Assembly (NCBI RefSeq): GCF_002209555.1
Contig: NZ_NJIF01000008.1
Span: 62,001-126,000, forward strand
Source of the DNA: Achromobacter insolitus
Lineage (GTDB): Bacteria; Pseudomonadota; Gammaproteobacteria; Burkholderiales; Burkholderiaceae_B
Length of the DNA stretch: 64,000 nt
Direction: 5' to 3'
A program made the position numbers and the translations under genes. Positions within the stretch are counted from its first letter, which is position 1. Each line of letters opens with the position of its first letter. Shown here piece after piece: positions 1-8,312 of this stretch. The notes under the pieces are model-generated. The model ran no database searches, had not been told where the DNA came from, and was given only the letters and a program-made list of their open reading frames with translations.

Positions 1-271
1 CCTCTGGCGCCGCCAGCCGATAGTTGATCGGCAGGAACACCGCGCCCAGGTAACTGGCCGCGAACGCCAGTTCCAGGAATGCAGCGCTGTTCTTCATGAA
101 CAAGGCCACCACGTCATTGCGGCCGATGCCATGCGACTGGAGCATTGCCGCCGCCTGGCGAATGCGCTCATGGAAATCGGCATAGCTGATCGCCTCATCG
201 CGGTAGACGATGGCTGCGCGGTCGGGTGCGCGCCGGGCGTGATAGGCGATGGCTGCACTCAGATTGAACAT
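1..271 (-). CDS. AMP-dependent acyl-CoA synthetase/ligase, N-terminal part (cut by window edge)
   Basis: The first 90 codons read from an ATG at 271 and run off the left edge. The translation starts MFNLSAAIAYHARRAPDRAA and continues with the pattern of the AMP-binding (ANL) superfamily N-terminus: an AAIVY-type strand, a RQAAAMLQSHGI helix, then ALFMKNSAALLELAF and GAVFLPINYRL. These enzymes activate a carboxylate to an acyl-adenylate and then to acyl-CoA. The catalytic P-loop and the C-terminal lid lie outside the window. It is the most downstream visible gene of the minus-strand catabolic cluster, 73 bases after the acyl-CoA dehydrogenase, so it probably activates the substrate of that pathway. 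The substrate is unknown. Confidence 0.8.
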   Translation of the reverse strand, partial: MFNLSAAIAYHARRAPDRAAIVYRDEAISYADFHERIRQAAAMLQSHGIGRNDVVALFMKNSAAFLELAFAASYLGAVFLPINYRLAAPE

Positions 272-344
272 GGAAGGTCTCCCTTGGATGGCGGCTCGGC
301 GCGGGTTGCGGCCTGGGCCGGTCCCGCTACTCGATTCTGGCGCT

Positions 345-1520
345 TCAGTAGGATTTCGGCATGCCGAGATCGTGTATGGCGATGTAGTTCAGGATCATTT
401 CTTCCGACACCGGCGCAAACTTGAACAGCCGCGCATCGCGCCAGAGGCGCTCGACATGGAATTCGCGCGCGTATCCCATGCCACCCATGGTCTGCATGCT
501 GCGCTCGATGGCATGGCTGGCGGCTTGCGATCCTATCAGCTTGGCAACGTTCGCCTCCGTGCCATAGGGCAAGCCCTGATCGCACAGCCACGCTGCGTTC
601 AAGTTCATGAGACGGGCGCACTGCAGCTCCGCGTGCGATTGCGCCAACGGAAACTGCAGGCCCTGGTACGCGCTTATCGGCTTGCCGCCGAATACCTTGC
701 GATCATTCGCATATTGCACCGCCAGACGCTCGGCCAGGCGGCCGGCGCCGACCAGGCTGGCCGTGGTCACAATGCGTTCGGTGTTGAGCACGTCCAGCAA
801 CTCGCGAAAGCCCTTGTCCAGCGTGCCCACCAGCTCGTGCGGTTCAATGCGCACGTTATCGAAAAACACCGAGCACGCGCTCAGGGTCTGCGTGCCCACC
901 TTTTCGATGGCCGAGTAGGTCAGGCCCTCGCGCTCGACGTCCACCATGAACATGGAGATCCCATCGGTGGGCCGCGCCCCTTCAACGGGTTTTGCGGTGC
1001 GCGCCACTACCAGCATCTTCTGCGCGGCGTCCACCGCGGTGATCCAGATCTTGCGTCCGTCCAACCGCCAGCTGCCATCAGGCTGCGCGGCGGCGAAACT
1101 CTTCATCGCCAAGGTGTTGGTGCCGGCGTCGGGTTCGGTCAGCGCCATGCAGAAATTGATCTTGCCGCTGGTCAGCCCCGGCAGCAGGTCCCGCTTCATC
1201 TGTTCGCTGCCGAACCTGGAGATCGGCACACCGCCGAAAATCGGGTTGATCATGAACAGCTGGCCCAGCGTCGAGCCACCGCCGCCGGCGGAAAGCTCCT
1301 CTACGATCAGCGCCAGTTCCACCATGCCCAAGCCCGACCCGCCATGCTCCTCGGGCAGGGCCGCGCCCGCCAGGCCGGCCTCGCAGATTGCCTGCCAGCA
1401 CTCCTGCGGGAAGGCGTTCTTGCGGTCCTGTTCGTACCAATAGTCCACGCCATACGTTTCACCGATGCGGCGCGCGGTCTCGACGATCAGCTTCTGCTCG
1501 TCCGAAAGCGAAAAGTCCAT
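345..1520 (-). CDS. Acyl-CoA dehydrogenase family protein
   Basis: A 391-residue FAD-dependent acyl-CoA dehydrogenase, the normal length for the family, starting MDFSLSDEQ. The flavin-binding segment FCMALTEPDAGTNT and the KIWITA strand are present at about residues 128-165. In the C-terminal region the usual (Y/G)EGTSE segment that carries the catalytic Glu in many members reads APVSEE by my alignment, so the base may sit elsewhere, as in the isovaleryl-CoA type, or the reaction may differ. It starts 5 bases after the E2 gene, so it is co-transcribed with the dehydrogenase-complex genes. An alternative start 66 bases upstream would overlap E2 and lacks the family N-terminus. Confidence 0.88.
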   Translation of the reverse strand: MDFSLSDEQKLIVETARRIGETYGVDYWYEQDRKNAFPQECWQAICEAGLAGAALPEEHGGSGLGMVELALIVEELSAGGGGSTLGQLFMINPIFGGVPISRFGSEQMKRDLLPGLTSGKINFCMALTEPDAGTNTLAMKSFAAAQPDGSWRLDGRKIWITAVDAAQKMLVVARTAKPVEGARPTDGISMFMVDVEREGLTYSAIEKVGTQTLSACSVFFDNVRIEPHELVGTLDKGFRELLDVLNTERIVTTASLVGAGRLAERLAVQYANDRKVFGGKPISAYQGLQFPLAQSHAELQCARLMNLNAAWLCDQGLPYGTEANVAKLIGSQAASHAIERSMQTMGGMGYAREFHVERLWRDARLFKFAPVSEEMILNYIAIHDLGMPKSY

Positions 1521-1525
1521 GTGAT

Positions 1526-2758
1526 CTATCCTTGGATATGGGTGCGCAGCAGCCGGTATGGGTCCTGCAGCAACTCGATGACGCAATTGAGGAATTTCAG
1601 CGCGCTGGCGCCATCATGCAGACGGTGATCCGCCGCCAGCACCAGGCCCATTTCGCGCCGCAACGTCGGCGCGCCTTGTGCGTCGGGCCGGAAAATCTCG
1701 CGGATACTGCCCACGCCCAGGATCGCCGACTGCGGCGGATTGATGATGGGCGTCATGTACGTAACGTTGAACATGCCGGCATTGGAGATCGAAATGGCTC
1801 CGCCGCTCATGTCGTCGCGCGTGGCATTGCCCGAGCGCACGCGCTCCAGCAAGGCATCCGACTGCCGCGCGATGCCGTCCAGCGTCGCTCCGTCCAAACC
1901 GTGCAGCACGGGCGCCATCAGCCCCCGCTCGGTGGTGACCGCCACGCCGACGTCGATATCCTGGAACTGCACGATGTGGTCGTCGTTCCAGATTCGGTTC
2001 TGCGCCGGCAGCGCAACCAGCGCCCTCGCTACGGCGGCGATGACGAAGTGATTCAGTGTGAGCCTGGGCGCGTCGGACTGGGCATTCAGCCGGCGGCGCA
2101 GGGCAAGCAATTCGCTGACTTCGGCCTCGGCCGCCAGGTAGAAATGAGGCACCTGCTTGGCCTGCGTCATGCGCCGGGCCATGGATTGCACGAGCCCGCT
2201 GGCGGCGACACGCCGCCCGGCGTCCTGCGCGGGGGCTGCTGGCTTGGCAGGTTTGGCCGCGTCCGTGCGCTGGGCCGCCAGCGCCAGCTCTCCGGCATGC
2301 CGCACGTCCGCGGCCTTGATGCGCCCGCCGGGGCCGGTGCCGCCCACGCTTGCCAGATCCACTTCCAGTTCGCGCGCAAGGCGGCGTGCCAGCGGCGTCG
2401 CGACGATACGGCTGCCCCGCGATGCCGGCTCCGCGAGTGTCGTTCCTGACTGGACGGGCGCGCTGGCCGTCTCGTGTTCGGCCATCACGTTGGATTCCAG
2501 GTCCGCTCTCTGCCCAGGCCCCGTCCATCGCGCAACCACGGAACCGACAGGCACCGTTTCGCCAGCCTGCACCAGGATCTCGCCGATCAGGCCATCCGCC
2601 TCTGCCGAGATTTCGTTGGCGACCTTGTCGGTTTCCACGACGAATAGCGGGTCGCCGGCCTTGACCTCGTCGCCGGCGGCCACGCTCCATTCGATCAGCA
2701 TGCCCTCGGTCATGGTCAGGCCGAGCTTGGGCATGAGCAGGTCGTTCAGCGCGCCCAT
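1526..2758 (-). CDS. Dihydrolipoamide acyltransferase (E2) of a 2-oxoacid/acetoin dehydrogenase-type complex
   Basis: A 410-residue E2 protein. Residues 1-80 form a lipoyl domain with the lipoylation motif ETDKVANE. A Pro/Ala linker leads to a peripheral-subunit-binding domain (about 120-155, ATPLARRLARELEVDLASV, GPGGRIKAADV), then the catalytic acyltransferase domain ending with the active-site motif DHRLHDG. The core moves the acyl group from lipoate to CoA. The single lipoyl domain and the adjacent E1alpha and E1beta genes fit an acetoin dehydrogenase (AcoC) or branched 2-oxoacid dehydrogenase complex. No E3 (lipoamide dehydrogenase) gene is visible, so E3 must be encoded elsewhere. The enoyl-CoA hydratase gene lies between E2 and E1, an unusual insertion. 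Confidence 0.9.
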   Translation of the reverse strand: MGALNDLLMPKLGLTMTEGMLIEWSVAAGDEVKAGDPLFVVETDKVANEISAEADGLIGEILVQAGETVPVGSVVARWTGPGQRADLESNVMAEHETASAPVQSGTTLAEPASRGSRIVATPLARRLARELEVDLASVGGTGPGGRIKAADVRHAGELALAAQRTDAAKPAKPAAPAQDAGRRVAASGLVQSMARRMTQAKQVPHFYLAAEAEVSELLALRRRLNAQSDAPRLTLNHFVIAAVARALVALPAQNRIWNDDHIVQFQDIDVGVAVTTERGLMAPVLHGLDGATLDGIARQSDALLERVRSGNATRDDMSGGAISISNAGMFNVTYMTPIINPPQSAILGVGSIREIFRPDAQGAPTLRREMGLVLAADHRLHDGASALKFLNCVIELLQDPYRLLRTHIQG

Positions 2759-2761
2759 GGG

Positions 2762-3547
2762 CTATTGCCCCGCAAAGCGCGCGTCGCGCTTTTCAAGAAA
2801 CGCGCCGATGCCTTCATGGGCGTCGCGCGTGTCCAGCACCAGGCCGATCATGGCCTGCTCGTGCGCAAGTGCATTGGCCAGCGGCATGTCGGCGCCATCG
2901 CGCAGCGTGCGCTTGAGCAGCTTGAGGACCAACGGCGACTTGCCTGCGATCTGTTCCGCCAGCGCCAAGGCCTGCGCCATGAGCTGGTCTTTCGGCACCG
3001 CCCGGTTGGCCAGGCCGATGCGCACCGCTTCGTCGGCGCTGATGCGCCCCCCGGTGAACATGAGCTCCTTGGCCAGGCAGGGAGCAACCTGTCGGATAAT
3101 GCGCTGCGTGCCGCCCGCGCCGGGGAAGAGGCCGAGATTGATCTCGGTCAGCGCGATCATTGCGCTGTCAGCCAGGATCCGCAGGTCCATGGCCAACAGC
3201 AATTCAGTGCCGCCGCCCAGTGCCCAGCCATTGACCGCGGCGATCGTGGGTTTGTCGCTGACTTCGATGCGCCGGAACACGCGGTGGATGTCTTCGGCGA
3301 ACTCCTGGTAGTGCGCCAGACCCTGGCGGGAGTTCAAGTCGGCCAGATCGCCGCCGGCCACGAAAGACTTTTCCCCCGCTCCGGTGATGACGATGACCCG
3401 GCACTCGTCACTGGCTTCCAGGGAGGCGAATGCCCGTTCCAGTTCGATCAGCGTGGGGATGTCCAACGCGTTGTGCACTTTGGGACGGTTGATCGTGATG
3501 ATGCCGACGCGGTTGCGGACGTCGGTAAGAATGCTGGGTTCGTTCAT
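2762..3547 (-). CDS. Enoyl-CoA hydratase/isomerase family protein
   Basis: A 261-residue crotonase-fold protein. The oxyanion-hole segment FVAGGDL is at about residue 67. Both catalytic glutamates of classic crotonases can be matched, in GGGTELLLAMD and in ALTEINLGLFPGAGGTQ, so hydratase activity on a trans-2-enoyl-CoA is likely. The gene sits 3 bases upstream of E2 and 14 bases downstream of E1beta on the same strand, so it belongs to one transcription unit with the dehydrogenase complex and the acyl-CoA dehydrogenase. The three activities suggest acyl-CoA formed by the complex is oxidised and hydrated. The substrate is not deducible. Confidence 0.9.
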   Translation of the reverse strand: MNEPSILTDVRNRVGIITINRPKVHNALDIPTLIELERAFASLEASDECRVIVITGAGEKSFVAGGDLADLNSRQGLAHYQEFAEDIHRVFRRIEVSDKPTIAAVNGWALGGGTELLLAMDLRILADSAMIALTEINLGLFPGAGGTQRIIRQVAPCLAKELMFTGGRISADEAVRIGLANRAVPKDQLMAQALALAEQIAGKSPLVLKLLKRTLRDGADMPLANALAHEQAMIGLVLDTRDAHEGIGAFLEKRDARFAGQ

Positions 3548-3561
3548 GCTGTCTCCTGGTA

Positions 3562-4536
3562 TCAGGCGCAGAGCTTGCGCGCCGCGGCGATGACATCGGC
3601 TTCTTGGGGCTGGTATTGCGTTTCGAGCGACGGCGCGAATGGCACGGGAACAAACGGCGCAGCGACACGCGCGATGGGCGCGTCGAGTTCATCGAACCCG
3701 ATGTCGGCCATGCGCGCCGCGATCTCGGCGCCGACGCCGAATGCCTCCACGGCCTCGTGCACGATGAGCAGGCGATGGGTGCGTTTGAGCGAATCCAGCA
3801 CTGCCTGCTCGTCCCAGGGTTGGATACAGCGCAGGTCCAGCACCTCGGCTTCGATGCCGTCGCCAGCAAGCGCCTGCGCCGCGCGCAACGCCTTGTGCAC
3901 GGCGGCGCCGTAGCTCACGACGGTCAGGTCACGGCCCTGGCGCGCCACGCGCGCCTGGCCGAGCGGTATCGGTCCCGCATCGTCGGCCACCTCGCCCTTC
4001 AGGGCGTACAACGCCTTGTTCTCCACGAACACGACGGGGTCCGGGTCGCGGATCGCCGACTTCAGCAGGCCGTAGGCATCGGCAGGATTGCTGGGGCACA
4101 CGACTTTCAGGCCCGGAACATGGGCAAACCAGGCTTCCAGGCATTGGGAATGCTGCGGCCCGGCGCTGATGCCGCCGCCATGCGGCGTGCGCACCACCAT
4201 GGGCACGCTGGCCTGGCCGCCGAACATGAAGCGGGCCTTGGCCGCCTGGTTGACCAAGGCATCCATGGTCAGGGTCATGAAGTCCATGAACATGATCTCC
4301 AGCACCGGCCGCAGCCCTGACAGGGCCGCCCCCACGGCGGCATTGGCCATGGCGGCTTCGGAGATCGGCGTATCGCGGATGCGGTCCGGACCGAACCGTG
4401 CATGCAATCCGCGCGTCACGCCGAACGGGCCGCCGGCCTCGGCGATATCTTCGCCGAACAGGAACACCGTGGAATCTTCTTCCATGCACTCGGCCAACGC
4501 GCGGTTGATGGCATGGGCAAAACGCAATTCGGCCAT
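3562..4536 (-). CDS. 2-oxoacid/acetoin dehydrogenase E1 component, beta subunit
   Basis: A 324-residue transketolase-like beta subunit (pyrimidine-binding domain plus C-terminal domain), the standard length of AcoB/PdhB proteins. Recognisable segments are FLFGEDIAEAGGPFGVT near residue 26, RIRDTPISEAAMANAA near residue 50 (the ISE glutamate activates ThDP), and VVRTPHGGGISAGPQHSQ near residue 120. It pairs with E1alpha, whose stop codon lies one base before this ATG, which suggests translational coupling. It probably decarboxylates acetoin or a 2-oxo acid on ThDP and passes the acyl group to E2. Acetoin versus 2-oxoacid use cannot be settled by eye. Confidence 0.9.
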   Translation of the reverse strand: MAELRFAHAINRALAECMEEDSTVFLFGEDIAEAGGPFGVTRGLHARFGPDRIRDTPISEAAMANAAVGAALSGLRPVLEIMFMDFMTLTMDALVNQAAKARFMFGGQASVPMVVRTPHGGGISAGPQHSQCLEAWFAHVPGLKVVCPSNPADAYGLLKSAIRDPDPVVFVENKALYALKGEVADDAGPIPLGQARVARQGRDLTVVSYGAAVHKALRAAQALAGDGIEAEVLDLRCIQPWDEQAVLDSLKRTHRLLIVHEAVEAFGVGAEIAARMADIGFDELDAPIARVAAPFVPVPFAPSLETQYQPQEADVIAAARKLCA

Positions 4537-4537
4537 C

Positions 4538-5512
4538 TCAGTTCGCCTCGGTAGTGGTGTAGACATCATTGCGGGCCGCTTGCCAGACCGGCGGTCGGCC
4601 CAGCCGCGCGCGCTCGACCGCGCGTTCAACCTGCGCCTGGACCTCCTCGAAAGCCTGTTCGCGCAACGCCTTGGCCACCCCTTTCTTCTCCAGCACCGCT
4701 TCGAAACGCGCTACCGGGTCATGCTCGCCCAAGCCCTCGATCTCTTCCGTGGGGCGGTACTTCTGGGGGTCGCCTTCGTAATGGCCGCGCCAACGATGAG
4801 TCATGCATTCCAGCACCCTCGGCCCCTCGCCAGCCCGTATGCTCGCGACGGCCGCACTCGCGGCATCCGTCACCCGCAGCACGTCGTTGCCGTCGATTTT
4901 CTCGTGGGGTATGGAAAAGGCAGCCGACAGTTTGTCCAGGGGTGCCACGAACTGCTTGTGCGTCGGGGAGAACTCGGCCCAGCCATTGTTTTCACACAGG
5001 AACAGCAGCGGCAGGCGCCATAGCGCGGCGAGGTTGAGGCTTTCGTGCAGTACGCCCTCGGCCATCGCGCCATCGCCAAAGAAGGCCACGGCCACGCAGT
5101 CCTTCTTCCGGACCTGATGGGCCAACGCGCTGCCCAGGGCTATCGGTATGCTGGCGCCGACAATGGCATTGGCGCCCAGCATACCGATCGACAGATTGGC
5201 CACGTGCATGGAACCGCCGCGTCCTTTGCAGATGCCTTCCTCGCGCGCCATCAGTTCCAGGAAGAAATCCTCGATATCGATCCCTTTGGCCAGGGCGTGG
5301 CCATGGCCGCGATGGGTCGAAGCCACGGTGTCGTCCGGCCGCAGCACCATGCCCATCGCAGCCGCCACGGCCTCCTGGCCGATGCTCAGGTGTATGAAAC
5401 CGGGCACCTCCCCATCCGCGAACAGGCGTCCGAGCCGAAGCTCCGCCAATCGGATGCGCAACATGCGCCGATACGCGTCCAGCAACTGCTCTTTGTTGGC
5501 GCTAGCCACCAT
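4538..5512 (-). CDS. 2-oxoacid/acetoin dehydrogenase E1 component, alpha subunit
   Basis: A 324-residue ThDP-dependent E1alpha. The ThDP/Mg motif appears as FFGDGAMAEGVLHESLN followed by FLCENNGWAEFS, and the phosphorylation-loop region reads THRWRGHYEGDP. The start at 5512 is chosen because GGAGG precedes that ATG and the homologous region begins immediately after; an upstream in-frame ATG at 5572 would add 20 unrelated residues. It is the first gene of the minus-strand unit E1alpha-E1beta-hydratase-E2-acyl-CoA dehydrogenase-ligase. A palindromic operator candidate lies about 90 bases upstream. Confidence 0.9.
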   Translation of the reverse strand: MVASANKEQLLDAYRRMLRIRLAELRLGRLFADGEVPGFIHLSIGQEAVAAAMGMVLRPDDTVASTHRGHGHALAKGIDIEDFFLELMAREEGICKGRGGSMHVANLSIGMLGANAIVGASIPIALGSALAHQVRKKDCVAVAFFGDGAMAEGVLHESLNLAALWRLPLLFLCENNGWAEFSPTHKQFVAPLDKLSAAFSIPHEKIDGNDVLRVTDAASAAVASIRAGEGPRVLECMTHRWRGHYEGDPQKYRPTEEIEGLGEHDPVARFEAVLEKKGVAKALREQAFEEVQAQVERAVERARLGRPPVWQAARNDVYTTTEAN

Positions 5513-5598
5513 TGCCTCCTCGTAACAACCGCTCTCTGATTCGACGCGGCCTGTCTGCGGCCGCTGTGCCATTTATAAGTTACCGGTCAGTTAATTTA

Positions 5599-5614
5599 CT
5601 AACCGGACGGTTAG
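5599..5614. promoter_or_regulatory. Perfect palindrome upstream of the E1alpha operon (operator candidate)
   Basis: CTAACCG-GA-CGGTTAG is a perfect 7-base inverted repeat, 85 bases upstream of the E1alpha start. A related, less perfect block, TTACCGGTCAGTTAA, lies just downstream at about 5579-5593. Symmetric ACCG/CGGT sites of this size are typical of TetR-family operators on acyl-CoA catabolic operons, but no TetR gene is visible nearby. The assignment to a regulator family is inference. Confidence 0.45.
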
Positions 5615-6020
5615 ATGAATCATAAGCAAAGGTTCTCGTGAACGTCAATCAGGTTTTTCAGGGTGGGAGAAACGGCGCAACCGCCTAAGCGTGCACAAGG
5701 TTTTCGTGCACGCGGCTGCGAGGCCGGAGGACTGTTCGGTAGCAGCGACTGGGCGCGGCCATGCCATGCATCATGGCGACAGCGGTTGTCAGCAGGCGCT
5801 TTGCCAGCTCGACAGAGATCGCGGCCGGCGGAGCAACGCCGTTCTTCACCGCAAGGATCTCAGCCCTGGGGGAGCATGGCTTGGGCGCGCGGGAGCCGCG
5901 CCCAAGCCGCCGCCAGGCGCCACGACTATTTGAATCCTGCCGCCGGGCGGGTTGAAGCGCTGCACCGGCCAGCGGCCAGCGGCCAAACCGATGACAGTGG
6001 GCGGTTCCCCGCGCGTGGTG
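5615..6020. other. Non-coding interval with a GC-rich inverted repeat at 5878-5908
   Basis: Together with the E1alpha upstream region this leaves about 500 bases without a convincing gene. The frames open here have no ribosome-binding site and no family signal. The only structure seen is an 11-base perfect inverted repeat, GGCTTGGGCGC at 5878-5888 paired with GCGCCCAAGCC at 5898-5908, with a 9-base loop. There is no T tract on either side, so an intrinsic terminator is not supported. It lies about 110 bases beyond the stop of the molybdenum hydroxylase gene. Confidence 0.4.
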
Positions 6021-8312
6021 TCAGGCGACTCTGCGCACGGGCAGATTGCGAATCCGCTTTCCGGTGGCAGCAAATATGGCATTACATAGCGCAGGCGCTA
6101 CGGGCGGAACCGGCGGTTCTCCCACGCCGCCAGGGGGCAGAGTGTGGTCGTCGTTGACCAGATGCGTCCGGATCACGCGCGGCGACGCATTGTGGCGCAG
6201 CACTTCGTAGTCGTGGAAATTGCTTTGCTTCACGCGGCCTTTCTCGAAGGTGATTTCGCTGGTGAGCGCAAGGCTCAGGCCCATGACGGCGCCGCCTTCC
6301 ATTTGCGCGCGTATGCGTTCGGGGTTGATCTGCGGGCCGCAGTCCATCGCCATGTCCACGGCAACGACGCGTACCTCGCCCTTCTCATCTACGGCCACCT
6401 CGACTACGGTGGCGGTGTAACTCATGAAGCTATAACAGAATGCCAAGCCCAGGCCATGGCCCTTGGGCAATGTCCGGCCCCATTCAGCTCCTTTGCAGGC
6501 CGCTTCGATCACGCCGCGCAGGCGGCCCGTGTCGTAAGGGTAGCGTTCTGGCGATTCCGAGTAATTCCAGGTATCGGCCAAGGTGCCCGGATCGATTCGA
6601 CGCGCCGGACCGATAAGGTCAAGCGCGAAATCCTTGGGGTCCTTGCCCGCGCGCTCGGCCAGTTCGGCAATGAAGCATTGCGCCGCGAAGGCATGGGGGA
6701 TGTTGGCGACCGAGCGGAACCATCCGATGCGGGCATGGGCTTCTACTTCGGCTGTTTCCACCCGGACGTGCGGAATGCGGTACGGCATGTTGATGGCCGA
6801 CATTGCCGACTCGAACATCTGCTGGCCCTTGGCTCCCTCGGAGAAGAGAGAGGCGATGGTGGGAGCGGCGCTGCGGTGCAGCCACGATTGGACTTGTCCG
6901 CTTGTGTCCAGGACTGCCTCCAGGCGCTCGACCGACACGGTGTGCAGATAGTCATGGTGAATGTCGTCTTCACGCGTCCACACCAGCTTGACCGGCGTGC
7001 CTTCCGGCATGGCCTGCGCAACAATAGCGGCCTCGTCCACGAAGTCGGGCTTGGACTTGCGGCCAAACCCTCCTCCCAGCAGCAGGACATTCACCTTGAC
7101 CTTGGCAGGGTCCAGCTTCAGTCGGGCCGCTACCGCATCTCGCGCCGCGACGGGGTTTTGAATAGAGGTCCAGACTTCGGCGTTGCCGCCTTTGATCTGG
7201 ACGGTTGCCACCGGCGGCTCCATCGAGGCATGGGCCAGGTGCGGGACGTAGTATTCCGCGGCCAGGCGCCCGGCTTCGGGTGCCTTAGCCCAGACTTGCG
7301 CCACGTCGCCTTGATTGCGTATCGCCTTGCCGGGTTTGCGCGCAGCCGATTCCAGCGCCTGGTGATAGGCGACCGAGTCGTAGCTGCCGTTGGGTCCGTC
7401 GTCCCATTCGATGTCCAGTGCGTCGCGGCCCTGGCGGGCTGCCCAGGTGTTGCGCGCGACGACGGCGACGCCGCCCAGAGGCTGGAATGCCGGCGCGCCT
7501 TGCATCGGGGGAATTTCCACGACCTTCAGCACGCCAGGAACGGCCAGCGCCCGAGCACTGTCGAAGCGACGCAGCTTGCCCCCGACGACCGGCGGGCGTG
7601 CCACGACGGCATAGACCATGCCGGGCAGGCGCATATCCATGCCGTAGCTGGCCTGGCCTTTCCCGATGGCTTCCAGGTCCACGAGCCGGACCTGGTCTTT
7701 CCCGATGTAGCGGAACTCACTGCGATCCTTGAGTTTGAGCGCGTCTCCCGTGGGAACCGGCTGCCTGGCCGCGTCGGCGGCAAGCTCGCCATAAGCCAGA
7801 CGGCGCCCAGACGCCTGGTGCAGCACCTCATGCTGAACCGCCTTGACTTCGGCGAGCGGAACGGACCACCGCGCCGCCGCCGCTGCCTCCAGCATCTGCC
7901 GGGCCGCCGCGCCGACGCGCCGCATGGGCATCAGGAAGTGGCGCACACTTCGCGACCCATCCACGTTCTGGTTGCCGTAGCGCACTTCATCGGCCTGCGC
8001 CTGTATGACCTTTACGCGGTCCCAGCGCGCTTCCATCTCGTCGGCTACCACCATGGGCAGGCTGGTGCGGACTCCCGTTCCCATTTCAGCGCGATGCGCA
8101 ACGATGGTAACGGTGCCGTCCGCGGCAATGCTGACGAAAACCAGCGGGTCGTCGACAGTGCCGCCGGGCATGCTGTCGGCGCCATACTTCTGGGTGGCGG
8201 GTTCCGCTGCCCAGACTGTCGTGATGAGTCCTTTCGCTGTGATAGCCAGCGTAAGCGCGCCCAGGCCGCCCTGCAAAAACCCGCGCCGGGAAAGTTGAGC
8301 GGTGAGCATCAT
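6021..8312 (-). CDS. Molybdopterin-binding large subunit of a Tat-exported aldehyde/isoquinoline oxidoreductase-type enzyme
   Basis: A 763-residue large subunit of the xanthine oxidase family, in the two-subunit IorB/aldehyde dehydrogenase group. Residues 5-35 form a twin-arginine signal (SRRGFLQGGLGALTLAITA), so the holoenzyme is probably folded in the cytoplasm and exported. Family segments include AEMGTGVRTSLPMVVADE, LLLGGGFGRKSKPDF and the C-terminal GGVGEPPVPPVAPA, where the catalytic-Glu motif reads VGEPP. The ATG overlaps the stop of the [2Fe-2S] subunit as ATGATG, so the pair is coupled. No separate FAD subunit is present, as in isoquinoline 1-oxidoreductase, where electrons go to another acceptor. 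Hydroxylation of a heterocycle or oxidation of an aldehyde is likely; the substrate is unknown. Confidence 0.88.
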   Translation of the reverse strand: MMLTAQLSRRGFLQGGLGALTLAITAKGLITTVWAAEPATQKYGADSMPGGTVDDPLVFVSIAADGTVTIVAHRAEMGTGVRTSLPMVVADEMEARWDRVKVIQAQADEVRYGNQNVDGSRSVRHFLMPMRRVGAAARQMLEAAAAARWSVPLAEVKAVQHEVLHQASGRRLAYGELAADAARQPVPTGDALKLKDRSEFRYIGKDQVRLVDLEAIGKGQASYGMDMRLPGMVYAVVARPPVVGGKLRRFDSARALAVPGVLKVVEIPPMQGAPAFQPLGGVAVVARNTWAARQGRDALDIEWDDGPNGSYDSVAYHQALESAARKPGKAIRNQGDVAQVWAKAPEAGRLAAEYYVPHLAHASMEPPVATVQIKGGNAEVWTSIQNPVAARDAVAARLKLDPAKVKVNVLLLGGGFGRKSKPDFVDEAAIVAQAMPEGTPVKLVWTREDDIHHDYLHTVSVERLEAVLDTSGQVQSWLHRSAAPTIASLFSEGAKGQQMFESAMSAINMPYRIPHVRVETAEVEAHARIGWFRSVANIPHAFAAQCFIAELAERAGKDPKDFALDLIGPARRIDPGTLADTWNYSESPERYPYDTGRLRGVIEAACKGAEWGRTLPKGHGLGLAFCYSFMSYTATVVEVAVDEKGEVRVVAVDMAMDCGPQINPERIRAQMEGGAVMGLSLALTSEITFEKGRVKQSNFHDYEVLRHNASPRVIRTHLVNDDHTLPPGGVGEPPVPPVAPALCNAIFAATGKRIRNLPVRRVA

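Noticed and set aside
249-1628. Long plus-strand frames antisense to the acyl-CoA dehydrogenase and similar long antisense frames throughout
   Set aside because: They mirror the codon structure of well-supported genes on the other strand, a known effect of high GC.
5878-5908. Hairpin as terminator of the molybdenum hydroxylase genes
   Set aside because: The stem is perfect but no T tract follows on either strand; kept only as an inverted repeat.
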